Assembly: GCA_035772735.1 (NCBI GenBank)
Contig: JASDFA010000016.1
Location: forward strand, 141,620,501-141,684,500
Length of the DNA: 64,000 nt
Source of the DNA: Datura wrightii
Taxonomy: Eukaryota > Streptophyta > Magnoliopsida > Solanales > Solanaceae
Reading direction: 5' to 3'
Of this stretch, positions 22,072 to 32,888 are shown one piece after another (the first letter of the stretch is position 1; every line of letters begins with the position of its first letter). The position numbers and the translations under genes were made by a program. Under the pieces are notes generated by a model. The model saw only the letters and a program-made list of their open reading frames with translations, ran no database searches and had not been told where the DNA came from.

Positions 22072-23288
22072 ATGGCGAGTAGGCAGGATAAGGGCAAAGG
22101 TGCATCTACTTCAGGCACCGGGAGAAAACGAATGAGATTGGGCACAGCAGTCCCAGCTGCACCAACTGTTCCGCGCGGCCAACGCCGCCAATACGGAACG
22201 AGGTGGGTAACCGATGAAGGGAAGAAGTGGTACGCTAAACATAAGGAGAATAAGTACTTCCCTGAGGAGCATATTGCACGGGAACCACTAGCACAGGAGT
22301 TCCCCTGTATTGTGCAGAGAATCGAGGCAGCTGGGCTCAACTTCATATTTCAGGAGCCCAAGGAGTTCAACCTACATTTAGTCCGGGAGTTCTATGCAAA
22401 TCGGAACCCGTCCATCAGAAGCCACACAATAAAAATCAGAGGGCAGATACTCTGGAACCCCAGAAATTAAATGCCATCATTGGAGCGCGGGACACAGACG
22501 CCCACGTTCTCCGCCAGCTGAACATCACCCCACCATACGTCGATATTAGACGCACTTTGTGTGGGGCTCGATCCACAGCCCGATGGAGCAGACATAAGGA
22601 GAGGGGTTACCACCAGACTCTGCCGTATTCTCAAATGAACAGGGAGGCAAGAATTTGGCTGAAAATAGTTTGTTCGTGCCTGATCCCGGGGGTGCACATG
22701 ACAGATGTGACCTGGGACCGTGTGTGCCTGGTGTATGCCCTGAAGAAAGGGCTAGAGATTAATGTTGGGGCGGTCATCATATCCGCCATGAAGAGAGCCC
22801 GACTACACCAGGGCCACAGGTATGGGTTCGGCGGACTTATCACCACCTTCCTCCGGGGCCTCGACGTCGAGGAAGAGGCTTTGGACTACATCCCGCAGTT
22901 GGAGCGGAGGGCCCTTGATGTGACCAAAACCAAGGCCCCCGACACCACACACGAGCCAGTGCTGACACTGGGCGAGCGACATGCTCGTGACGATCAATAC
23001 ATGGCTCGGATGTTTGGTATGCAAATGCTTCAGCTCTGGATTGGTGGGAGACCAGCCACGGAGGATGAATTATGGCAGCTGGAGCTGGATTACCCATTTG
23101 GCGAGAACGCCAGAGCTTTGTGCCGAGTGGGGCCAGCCTTCATTGAGCCCACTGACGATGATGTCCCCACGGATGAGGAGACACGTCGGGAGGACTCCGA
23201 TGTGGAGTCCGATGACGACGATGGACGTGACTCGGACAAGGGCGATGAGGCAGCAACACCGGATGAAGAAGTCAAATATTTCGACTGA
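22072..23288 (+). pseudogene. B1 ORF2, plant 'putative transposon protein'-like, one frameshift
   Basis: I chose ATG 22072 (MASRQDKGKGASTSGTGRKR) because it follows the predicted acceptor. The first frame ends at 22470; the product continues in another frame to 23288, so there is one frame break between about 22440 and 22557. Features: basic N-terminus (GRKRMR), then RWVTDEGKKWYAKHKENKYF and LVREFYANRNPSIRSHTIKI, which I recognise as like the plant 'putative plant transposon protein' domain family (PF20167 from memory, unverified). A middle region follows (MNREARIWLKIVCSCLIPG) and a very acidic tail (ESDDDDGRDSDKGDE). Biochemical role unknown. It is not RT, integrase or a DDE transposase by visible motifs. 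C carries a diverged copy in the same place. Confidence 0.7.
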
Positions 23289-23318
23289 TCAGGGAGTTCC
23301 ACCACCCGAAATTTTTGT

Positions 23319-23356
23319 GAACACTGGGGACAGTGTTCGATTTAAGTGTGGGGTGG
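23319..23356 (+). other. B1 internal hairpin plus purine tract after ORF2
   Basis: GAACACTG-GGGA-CAGTGTTC (23319-23338; 8-bp perfect stem) then GATTTAAGTGTGGGGTGGG, 31 bases after the ORF2 stop. Layout equals the terminal copy at 25119-25156. Confidence 0.8.
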
Positions 23357-25118
23357 GAAGTAGTTAGGTGCTGGGGCTGGGCTGATTTGCTGTATGTTCT
23401 TCCTTTGTTTTGTATGTATGTTTATGTTTCCCTGTGGTTGTGAGTGCAAACTAGTTTGTATCTGTATAGGTACATATTTTTGTGGTAATTGATGTGTGTT
23501 GTGAAATGTTGTGGTTGCCAGCTGGTACAAATTTTGTAAATATTTTTTTTCGTTATCGAAATGATCGATATTTTTGCAAAAATTTTGCAAAACTATTTTG
23601 TACATATTAAAATATTTTGTAAATATTTTTCCATCGAAATGATTGATGTTTTGCAAAAATTTTTCGATTCTTTTACCGAGAATAGTCCCATTGAACCGAT
23701 GTCATAGTTAGTGACCGTTCCCTATGATGGATGGATGACGACCGTCTTAAGGGAAATGTAGTCGGTAGGAGTAGTGATTTTAATTTGTTTTCAGTTTTTT
23801 TCTTTGGTGGATTGCATCACGGAACCTGTAGTTACTATATGGTTGTGAAATTGTGGTTGCGTGTTGTAACTAATATTCAAAATGTAAAAGTGATTCGTTT
23901 GAAAGCATGCAATTTTGTAAATATGTTGAGTTACCTAGGCGGTAGAATTCGATTCGGTGTGATTGAGGCTTAATTTTTGAATTCATGTAATTGACTAATT
24001 AAAGAGTCTGTGAATGCATCTTGAATCGAGCATGTGCATGAAGTGTGACGTGAGGTATTGTTATTCCATGTTATTGTGAAGTGTCTAGAACTTGCCTGGT
24101 GTGTGCACAAAACGAAATGAAGGAGGTGTAGTGTTGGAAAGGATGTAGGCATTTCTTTGTTTTAACCGAGAGTTTCTATATTTTTTTCTTGTCATACTTT
24201 ACCTTTTTATGTGACTGTATACCCTAGTCAGCCCGTTGAGCCTTTAGCCGATTATTTCTTTCTTTAGTCCAAAATTGTATAAACTGAGCTTAATTCTTTC
24301 TTTTCATTAGCCGTAAAGTCTATACAAAACTCTTAAGCGCTTAAGAAAAGAAAAATTTTCCCAAAGTGTCAAAGAGTGAGAATGGTGAAAAGAAAAAGAA
24401 AAGCAGAGTGAGGAAAGAAAAGAAGAGGTTGAAGAGGCACTTGGTATAATGAAATGATAATGAAGGTGCATGAAAACCCTTTGTTGTTGTGTCAAGTGTG
24501 TTTGATGAAATGGGCCATACGAAAGTAAACCAGCATGAATGGGATGATGAAAAAGAAAAGAGAGAAATAATGTTCATGAGTTTATGGGAATGTGTTGAAA
24601 AGGCGCTTAAGGATGCTAGTGACTATTATTGGCTAATCCAATATATACTAGTTCCATAGCTTCCATTACAACCCATTAAAGTCCTACTTGATCTTACATT
24701 GCATTTCCTTATATTAGTGGAGTAATACACTAAGGGCAAGCCTATGGGTCATGACATGATGCATGTGAATTCTTTTGGAAGAGAGAGTGAAATTAATTTC
24801 TACATGCCCCTACTTGAATGTTGGTGTGTTGCATGAACATAAAGGGGAAGATTCTCTTGAGTTGCGAGGGCACATGCTTGATGAAAGATTGATTTTCGTG
24901 TCGGATATCTTGATTAGCTAATTTTCATGAGTTTGCCGATATCGAGAGTCGATTCTTGAAGTCTAGGAAGTCTTGATATATTAAAGGTCATTGCATTGTT
25001 AAGACCATCCATGTTTTCTTGATGATTTACAATATTGAATAATCGGTATGACCGTAGCATAAATTGTCGCACCATAGTGACAAAGGTTGAGATGTAATTT
25101 GCATGAGTTGTGTATGTG
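23357..25118 (+). other. B1 noncoding 3' region
   Basis: No credible protein. It contains a tandem duplication at 23531-23666 and blocks shared with B2 and C, including AAGGGCAAGCCTATGGGTCA at 24732-24751 and GATGGATGGATGACGACCGT near 23727. Confidence 0.7.
23531..23666 (+). repeat. Diverged tandem duplication in B1 3' region
   Basis: ATTTTGTAAATATTTTT...TCGAAATGATCGAT...TTTGCAAAAATTTT at 23531-23586 recurs at 23614-23666, period about 83 bp. Confidence 0.7.
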
Positions 25119-25156
25119 TTGTTCGAGGACGAACAAGGATTTAAGTGTGGTGTAAG
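25119..25156 (+). other. B1 terminal hairpin plus polypurine tract
   Basis: TTGTTCG-AGGA-CGAACAA (25119-25136) followed by GGATTTAAGTGTGGTGTAAG against the 3' LTR at 25157. Confidence 0.85.
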
Positions 25157-26582
25157 TGATCTTGGGCAGATTTATATGCCCAAGTGATACTCAAACGTAT
25201 CATTTTTGCCTTGTTTATTGTGCAATGTGTATACATTTTCATGTAATTGGTAATAAAATGTGAATTTATACTAACCAACATGATTAGCATTGTTTTGTAG
25301 GTAAAACATGATTTTTAGGAGCAAAAATGCATGTTGGAACAATATCGGAGTTGGACTTGGATGCGAGCACGGAAAAGATATTGGAATGCACAATGTAAAG
25401 GGGCTCCGCGATGGAGCCGTGCCACGCTACCATCGCGGAGGCACACTGCATGGAGGATGAATTAATTTGGCAATTTCCAGTGAAGCCTCGCGACAGCTCC
25501 GTGGCACGGAGGCAAGCCTCCGCGTTGCATGCCGTGCCACGTTGAGGCTATATTCCCGGACCCTGGATTTCCAGTGAGGGTCCGCATCCACACCGTGTCA
25601 CGGAGGCAGTGCTCCGCGTTGGCCTCCGTGACACGTTGCTTGTTATTCCGGGAAAAATTCCCACTAGTATAAATAGAACACTTAGGCTTATTTTTAATAA
25701 AATTCAGACTTGGTGGAGCAAGGACGTGGGTTAGAGGCAGTTGAGGGACGAGAAGCTAAGGGATTTTCTCTCTTCCTTTCTTCTTTCAATCAATTGTATG
25801 TATGATTAACACTTGTTTTAGGATGATTAATCCACAAATGAGTGGCTAATTCTCTTCCTTGCTGAGGTTATGAACATTTGTGATGAATTTTGATTATTAA
25901 TTTTATGGTTTTCTTCTTCTTCTTCTATGTTATTCTATTAATTCTTGTTTCTACTGCATTAGTGTGTGGCTGACATTAATGTACATCTAAAAAGTCCAAT
26001 TTCACTCGAGAGAGCAAGAAATTGGAAAGTTGTGAATTAATAGGGTATTGTTCTTAGCTTGATTTGGGAAAATTGGGTTTTGATGTGCTTTCCTGATAGA
26101 AATATACTTGAAAGCCGTATTAGTCAATTTAGGAACCGGAATTGTATTGCTAGGTCATAAATTGCATTTGATCACAGAAATGTAGACGAATGGTTTATGA
26201 TTCTAAAGTGAGATTAAATACGAGAGTTTTAATCTCTAGGCTAATGTTCTTGGCTAGCAACAGGAAGAGAAGATTAACCAAATTATGATTGTAATCAAGT
26301 TCATTACTTGTTCTTAACCTTGGCATGCTCATATCCATAGTTTCAATTCACAGTAAATAGTTGTTAATAGTTTTAGTATATAATTTATAAACAAAAATTA
26401 TTTAACTTTTGGTTACGTTGTTGTCAGCATAATTAGAAGTAAGCTAGAATATAGTATACTCAAGCAATTTTACTTATCCAGAGTCTCCTTGGTTCGATAC
26501 TTGGCTTACTTAGCCACTTTATTACTTGTTTGACCATGTGCACTTGCGTGTCGGTTTTAACCTATACCAAACCACCCGGACA
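25157..26582 (+). repeat. B1 3' LTR
   Basis: 1426 bp, TGATCTTGGGC to CCCGGACA, followed by the target duplication AGTCC. It repeats the hairpins and TATAAATAG of the 5' LTR. Confidence 0.95.
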
Positions 26583-26587
26583 AGTCC

Positions 26588-26940
26588 TTCAAAAAATCAC
26601 CTCAGCCGACCTCGTAGAGTTAGACATGGCTAATTTTGATATCATATTCAGTATGGATTGTTTACATGAATATTATGCCTCAGTCAATTGTAAAACAAAG
26701 ACGGTAGAGTTTCGATTTCCGGGTGACCAGTCCTAGAGTGAAAGGGTAGTTCAGTTATGCTTGTAGGCTGCTTTGTTTCCTATCTTAAGGCCAGAAAGAT
26801 GATCTCTAAGGGTCATGTTTATAATCTAGTTTGCATTAAGGATTCTATGTCCGAGACCCCGACTCTCCAGTCAGTTCCAGTTGTGTGTGAGTATCCGGAG
26901 GTGTTTCCAAATAATCAACCAAGAATCCCTCCCGAGTAGA
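26588..26940 (+). pseudogene. A2 protease C-terminus and linker to RT
   Basis: Resumes the A2 frame after B1: VLQKITSADLVELDMANFDI, then a break near 26736, then VGCFVSYLKARKMISKGHVY and VPVVCEYPEVFPNNQPRIPP, the linker before RT in A elements. An in-frame stop ends the piece at 26939. Confidence 0.8.
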
Positions 26941-27720
26941 AGATTGACTTTGGTATTGACCTTCTTTCTGATACGTAGCCTATATGTATTCCTCCTTATA
27001 GAACGGCTCCGGGTGAGCTAAAGGAGTTGAAGAAACAATTGAGAGATCTCCTAGATAAGGGGTTTATCCGGCCTAGTAAGTCCCCATGGGGTGCACTAGT
27101 TCTATTTATTCGAAAGAAGGATGGTTCTCTTCGTATGTGCGTTGATTATTAGCAGTTGAATAAGGTCACAATCAAGAATAAGTATCCCATCCCCAGGATT
27201 GGTGAATTGTTTGTCCAGATTTAGGGTGCTAAGTGCTTCTCTAAGATAGACCTCAGGTTCGGTTATCACCAGCTCAGAGTTAGGGAGAGTGACATTCCGA
27301 AGACAGCCTTCAGGACTCAGTATGGTCACTATGAGTTCGTAGTTATGTCTTTTGGACTAACGAATGCCCTTGCAACTTTTATGGACTTGATGAGTAGGGT
27401 GTTCAAGAAGTATTTAGACATGTTCATGATTGTCTTTATAGATGATATTCTCGTATACTCTTGGAGCGAGGAGGAGCATGTCACTCACTTGAGGATTGTA
27501 TTGCAGACTCTTAAAGACTATTAGTTGTTTGCTATGTTTAGCAAGTCTGTTTTTTGGATTGACTCCATGGCATTCTTGGGTCACGTGGTGTCCGGTGAGC
27601 ATGTGCAAGTAGACTCTCAAAAGATAGACGCGGTGAAGAATTGGCATAGACCTATCAGTCCTATGGATATTAGGAGCTTTTTGGTTTAGCTCGCTATTAC
27701 TAGAGGTTTGTAGAGGGCTT
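26941..27720 (+). pseudogene. A2 reverse transcriptase (broken)
   Basis: The forward frame shows [20 protein letters not shown] (stop-free part), VDY-stop-[39 protein letters not shown] and [10 protein letters not shown]. The catalytic Asp pair is intact but TAG stops interrupt near 27150 and 27220, with further breaks to 27690. Confidence 0.82.
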
Positions 27721-28320
27721 TTCCTCCATTGCAGCACCGTTGACCAAGTTGACTCAGAAGAAGGCTAAGTTTCAATAGTTCGATGCTTGTGAGAAGAGCT
27801 TTTAGGAGTTGAAGACTCAACTCACTTCAACCCAGTTTTGACTTTACCTGAGTGTACCGATGGTTTTGTGGTGTATTGTGATGCTTTAAGGATTGGCCTT
27901 GGGTGTGTATTGATGCTGTGGGGAAAGGTTATTGCATATGCTTCTCGTTAGCTTAAGTCCCAAAAGAAGAACTATCCAACTCATGTTCTCGAGTTGGCGG
28001 TAGTGGTTTGTCCCTTGAATGTATGGAAGCATTATTTGTATGGGGTACATACGGATATGTTCACGAATCACAAGAGCCTTTAGTATGTGTTCACTCAAAA
28101 GGACTTGAACTTGCGATAAAGGAGATGGCTAGAGCCTCTCAAGAATTATGATATGAGTGTCCTTTACCATCCGGGCAAGGCCAATGTTGTGGCGAATGCC
28201 CTTAGTAGATTGTCCATAGAGAGCGTGTCCCATGTTAAGGATGGGAGGAAGGAGATGGTGAAGGATGTGTTGGCTTGCACGGTTGGAGGTTCGCCTTGTT
28301 GACTTGACAGATGATGGTGT
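27721..28320 (+). pseudogene. A2 RNase H (broken)
   Basis: Recognisable pieces: GFVVYCDALRIGLGCVLM, the KNYPTHVLELAVVVCPLN region, and YHPGKANVVANALSRLSIES before 28230. Several stops and a lost base near 27835 break the frame. Confidence 0.75.
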
Positions 28321-28501
28321 CATTGTTTAGAATGTGTCCAAATCTTCATTGGTGACTGAGGTCAAGGGTAGGAAAGATGAAGACCCTATCCTAGTGAAGT
28401 TGAAGGAAGTGGTTCAGAATTAGAAGGTGGAGGTCTTCTCCCAAGGGTGAGATGGTGTACTTCGATATCAGGGTCGTTTATATGTTCCAGATGTTGATAA
28501 T

Positions 28502-29794
28502 TTGAGAGAATGGATGTTTCATGAGGCTCATGGTTCCCAATATTCTATCCATCTAGGCGCCACCAAGATGTACTGTGACCTACGGGAGGTCTATTGGTGG
28601 AATGGCATGAAAAAGGACATAGCGGAGTTTATGGCTAAGTGTTCAAATTGTCAACAAGTGAAAGTTGAGCATCAAAGACTTGGAGGTATGTTACAAGACA
28701 TTAGTATCCTTACTTGGAAGTGGGAAGAGATCAATATGGACTTCATCACAGGGTTGCTTCGTACCCACCGTCAGCATGACTTTATTTGGGTAGTTGTGGA
28801 CAGGTTAACAAAAGCAACCCATTTCTTACGGGTCAAAACTACTGATTCAGTTGAGGATTATGCTAGATTGTACATTCAAAAGTTAATCCAATTTCATGTA
28901 TTTCCATTATCCATCATTTTAGACAGAGGTACTCAGTTCACCTCTCCATTTTGGAGGTCATTTCAGAAGGGCCTTGGTACTCAGGTGAAGCTTAGCACGT
29001 CTTTTCACCCACTGACAGATGGCTAGGTGGAGCGGAGCATTCAGAATCTTGGGGATATGTTAAGAGTGTGCGTGATTGATTTTAAGGGTGGATGGGATTA
29101 TCATTGGCCTCTTATGGAGTTTGCCTACAATAACAGTTACAACTCTAACATTCAGATGGCTCCTTTTGAGGCTCTCTATGGGCGGAGGTGTAGATCACCT
29201 ATTGGTTGTTTTGAGATAGGTGAAGCTACCTTGATAGGGCCATATTGAATACATGAGGACATGGAGAAGGTTCAGCTTATTAGAGAAAGGTTGAAAATAG
29301 CTCAGATTCGATAGAAATCCTATGTGAATGTGAGGAGGAGAGAACTTGAGTTTGAGGTTGATGATTGGGTATTTCTGAAGGTGTCTCCTATGAAGGCAGT
29401 TATGAGGTTCAAAAAGAAGGGGAAGCTTAGTCCCCGTTATGTTGGGCCATACAGGATTGTGAGACGTGTTGACAAGGTGGCCTATGAGTTGGAGCTACTA
29501 GTGGAGTCAGCTTCGGTGCATCCGGTATTTCACGTGTCCTTATTGAAGAAATGCATCAGTAATCCATCCCTAGTTGTTCCAGTAGAGAACATTGGAGTGA
29601 GGGACAACCTTACCTATAAAGGGGTACCAATCGAGATCCTTATTCGTCAGGTTTGTATGTTGAGAAACAAGGAAGTAGCCTTGGTGAAGGTTTTGTGCAG
29701 GAATCATCTTGTTGAGGGAGCTATATGGGAAGCTGAAAGAGATATGATGGCTAGATACCTACATTTATTTCCTTCCAATTCCGTTCCAACTTGA
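28502..29794 (+). pseudogene. A2 integrase and chromodomain-like tail, one frame with three stops
   Basis: A single frame runs throughout, interrupted by TAG 29024-29026, TGA 29246-29248 and a TAG near 29312. It shows the HHCC zinc-binding N-terminus (HEAHGSQYSIHLGATKMY, KCSNCQQVKVEHQ) and the catalytic core with Asp in INMDFITGL and in SIILDRGTQFTSPF, and Glu just after the first stop (VERSIQNL). The SH3-like WVFLKVSPMKAVMRFKKKGK and the tail LCRNHLVEGAIWEAERDMMA follow. It would insert the cDNA and bind chromatin; the stops kill it. Downstream are an untranslated stretch and the 3' LTR. Confidence 0.88.
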
Positions 29795-30026
29795 GGTATC
29801 AATTTCCTCCCTAATACTCTATTCAGTTTCATGTCATGTTCACGTCTCTAAGTTCCTTTCATGTCATTGTATGTATGTATGTTTCATGAATTCAGTTCAA
29901 TCATGTATTTCAGCCCAGGGTCAGTCCACTCCTTCAGTTTTAAGTTTTAATTGTTCAGTTTTGGGATTGCAGTTCCTTCCCTACCCTTTCAATGTGTTTA
30001 GACTACATTCAAGGATGAATGTTCCC

Positions 30027-30036
30027 AAGGGGAGAT
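30027..30036 (+). other. A2 polypurine tract
   Basis: AAGGGGAGAT directly before the 3' LTR, the expected plus-strand primer; the same run occurs (reverse strand, ATCTCCCCCTT) at 40711 in A3. Confidence 0.75.
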
Positions 30037-32390
30037 ATTTTAAACTAGATTCGGTATTGGAAATATGATCAGCAGAAAAAGTATGAAAAATGTCTCAAAA
30101 CGAATCATTGTACGAGTCATGGTGTGGAGTAACGAGTCATAATGTTGAGTCATGATGAGCTTCTGGTTGACATGTCCTATACCAAAGAGCCAAGATACGA
30201 CCCATTGGTTGACGTGATGACTTGTAGTCATGATCTGTGGTTAGTATCTGCAGGGAAAGAGCCTAGGACGATGAGTCACAGTACGACTCATAGGTCCCTC
30301 TAACAGGCCATTGTCAGGATTCATTATTTGATTTTGGTGTGCCTAGGATGGGTAGTACGAGTCATGGTAAGGCTCGTTGTGGCCGTGGTGAGAAGCACTA
30401 AAGTTGGGAAGCTTAGTCCAGTTGTAACGGAAGGGTGCAATGGCCCATTGTCACCAGTAACGATCCATAGTATGTGTCCATTGGGAGGATTTAGAAACCA
30501 TACATGATTTCAGTGGTGACAACGAGAGGAAATGAGGAGTCATTGTGATGGGCAATGACTTGTCCTATCTAGTCTTCATATGAGGGTCTGAGAACTGGGG
30601 AAAATTGGATGGTTGTGACAAGTGATATGGAAAGACGGCCCATGGTACGAGTCGTGGCATCTGGCAGTGACTTTTTCCTATGAAATTATTAAGGGCATTT
30701 TCATAAATTTTAATCTCCTAAGTCCTAAACTACGTCGTTTTAATCTTGGAAAAAAGTGTTTTAAGGGTATTATCCACCCTAGATCATCCATTCCTCTCCT
30801 AACACCCTAATTAGAAGATCAAGTCTCTTAAAACATCCCAAGAATTTTTAGGGTTCTTCCTCAAATTCTCCCTAAGTGCAATTGGGGTTTCAAGGCTAGT
30901 TGATGATTGTTGATTCCAGGTATGTGGGCTTACCAATGATGGATTCTTTTACCCACATGCCCTCTTCTTCAAACAAATTCATGATCACCCATTCCCCAAG
31001 CCTTATTTTCGAAATTCTAGGGTTTTTTTGGATTATGAAATTTCTCCATGATTCTCTTATGGGTATAGCTGAATTGATATGATTTTATGATTTCCATGGG
31101 GTTTTATGATTCCTACAATTCTTATGAAATTATGGTCCCTTATATTACAAGTGTGATTATGATCTCTTAGGGTTAAATTACTTTTATGAAATTCTATGAT
31201 CCACTTATGATTTCAATGCTCTCAAGCCCTAAGTTATCTTTTATGATGTATGATACACGATTTCCTACAAGAAGCCTTCATGAATTTAAGAATTTCAAGT
31301 ATGAGGATTTTCTCAAGAATATATGACTTTCATGATTATCCAGTTATGTTTTTGGTCGAATCAAGGGCCTTATTTCATGGCTAGCCCATGTATTTGAAGC
31401 ATGTTCACATATATCATGATTTAACTAGCCCATGAACTTCATGTATGATTTCATGATATTAATTATGAGCCATGTGCATGTTTTGTAGAGCAGTGTCTAG
31501 CATCGGGTAGGCCGGGGTTTAGGCAAGCTTCGAGTCTCAGAACTACGTGTCAACAAAGGTTGATATTCATTATTACCCTATGAGGTCTCTTCAGTTATCA
31601 TGCCATATCATCGTCCTTTGCCCTGGAAAGGCTTAGGACGGCTCTTCCCACTTGAGCGAGATAGTTGGGGCTATCATGATGGCACTGGTATGAAGAGTCC
31701 TCCCATTGTTTCTTATAATTTATGCATGATTATGATTATGATACTTTGGCTCAAGCTATGTTTTACAAGGTTTCTCTTATGATTACAATTATGACAAGAT
31801 TATGAATAGTTTTGAAAACCTTGAACCCTCATGTTTCAACTATAATTATTACTTCATGTTTTTCTTGAAATGTCCTACTCTCATAAAGTTTTATGTATTT
31901 TAATTGTCCATTTTAAATTCCTTCATATTTAGTATATTCCAAGTACTAACCACATACTCTATGCTGTATCATTTCATGATACAGGTTTGAGAGTTCAGAA
32001 TCAGTCTGGTCGTTAGTCCAGCTCCCACCTTAGTTCAGCTTAGTCCTTGCTGTTGGTGAGTCCTCATCTTTCGAGGACATTCAGTTTAGTTGTTTGTTTA
32101 TGCTATTTCAGTTCCTGACTTTAGCGATCTAGTTGGGGGTGCTGTCCCATTAGCTCATAAGACAGTTTAGAGGCTTATCAGACATTATGTAGACTTTCAG
32201 CTTTATCGAGTGATGACTCCGTTTATGATCGTTGATATACGTTAGACTTCCACTTAATTATTTTTTTTGCTCTAATTTTTGCTTTTATTATGCTCTTGGA
32301 TTCGTTATGCATGTGCCATGGGTTAGCTTGGAGTCAGTCATTGTTCTAGGTCCTGTGTCACAATGCAGGGTCTATGCTTGGGTCGTGACA
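30037..32390 (+). repeat. A2 3' LTR, lacking its first ~20 bases
   Basis: Aligns with 12591-15015 from ACTAGATTCGG onward. The expected TGTAACACCCC start is missing, replaced by ATTTTAA. Ends GGGTCGTGACA at 32390. Confidence 0.83.
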
Positions 32391-32851
32391 CTTAAATCAA
32401 GGTATGTACAAATTAGGAAAGGTCTGCTCCTCCTTTATTGTGCATGAATTACCATTTTGCCCTGAGAAGCTTCCAAAATATTCTTGGGCCTGAGGTGGAC
32501 AATTTTATCCTTGCATCATGGACTTACTTGCGTGCCCATCCGTGAGATGCAAGTCTCTCACAGATCTGGGTCAGAGAAGGCAGATATGTCCTGCGATTGC
32601 ACCTGCGTTTCGCAGGTGCACATTAGCTCCCAACCAGTGTGATTCTGCATGGGACCTGCATTTCGTAGGTTCCATCTATGAACCACCGGTCTTCTTCTCC
32701 CAGTACTTTGCTTTGTAGTTCAATTCCTCTGCCTTCCCTGTTTAAGATCAATGCCTGCAAAATCAAAGAGAAAGGGCATAAAACCTTCGGAAATGAGTTG
32801 AAAACAAAGTAAAAGCTCATGCTTAAAAGCTTAATGTGTTGGTATATTACA
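32391..32851 (-). repeat. C 3' LTR, second part
   Basis: Continues the C LTR after A2 (ATCAAGGTATGTACAAATTA also at 51057). It ends TATTACA against the purine tract complement at 32852. A perfect hairpin TGCACCTGCG-TTT-CGCAGGTGCA lies at 32598-32620. Confidence 0.8.
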
Positions 32852-32888
32852 AACCCCCAAACTTGAATCATTGCTTGTTCTCAAGCAA
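32852..32888 (-). other. C terminal polypurine tract with AGAA-loop hairpin
   Basis: On the minus strand, TTGCTTG-AGAA-CAAGCAA (32888-32871; 7-bp perfect stem) is followed by TGATTCAAGTTTGGGGGTT against the LTR. Compared with B1/B2 two stem pairs differ with both sides changed. Confidence 0.8.

Larger units (their letters stand above)
16748..26582 (+). mobile_element. B1: complete, young, non-autonomous Gag-PR + ORF2 LTR retrotransposon (9.8 kb)
   Basis: Two 1426-bp LTRs (16748-18173 and 25157-26582) start TGATCTTGGGC and end CCCGGACA. They differ at only a small number of positions by eye. A perfect 5-bp target duplication AGTCC flanks the element (16743-16747, 26583-26587). Inside are the tRNA-Asp primer site, Gag-protease, paired hairpins, a structured spacer, a leader with predicted intron, ORF2, an internal purine tract, a 1.8 kb noncoding 3' region and the terminal purine tract. 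No RT, RNase H or integrase is present, so it needs another element for copying and insertion. The closest described class I can name is TR-GAG-like or Athila-derived non-autonomous elements. Confidence 0.95.
12591..32390 (+). mobile_element. A2: Ty3/gypsy chromovirus-type element, plus strand, carrying B1
   Basis: The 5' LTR starts TGTAACACC at 12591, and the 3' LTR ends GGGTCGTGACA at 32390. A tRNA-Met primer site follows the 5' LTR. Gag, PR, RT, RNase H, integrase and chromodomain-like parts follow in order, with B1 inserted in PR. It lies inside the LTR of element C; the flanking pentamers CTAAT and CTTAA look like a decayed target duplication. Numerous stops and frameshifts show it is not autonomous now. 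Confidence 0.88.

Noticed and set aside
22467..23367. Several minus- and plus-strand ORFs of 71-128 codons
   Set aside because: Shadows of B1 ORF2; Ser/Asp-rich tail gives a Ser-rich reverse frame.
24307..24577. Minus-strand Ser/Phe-rich ORFs that look membrane-like
   Set aside because: Reverse of the A/G-rich noncoding 3' region of B1; composition artefact.
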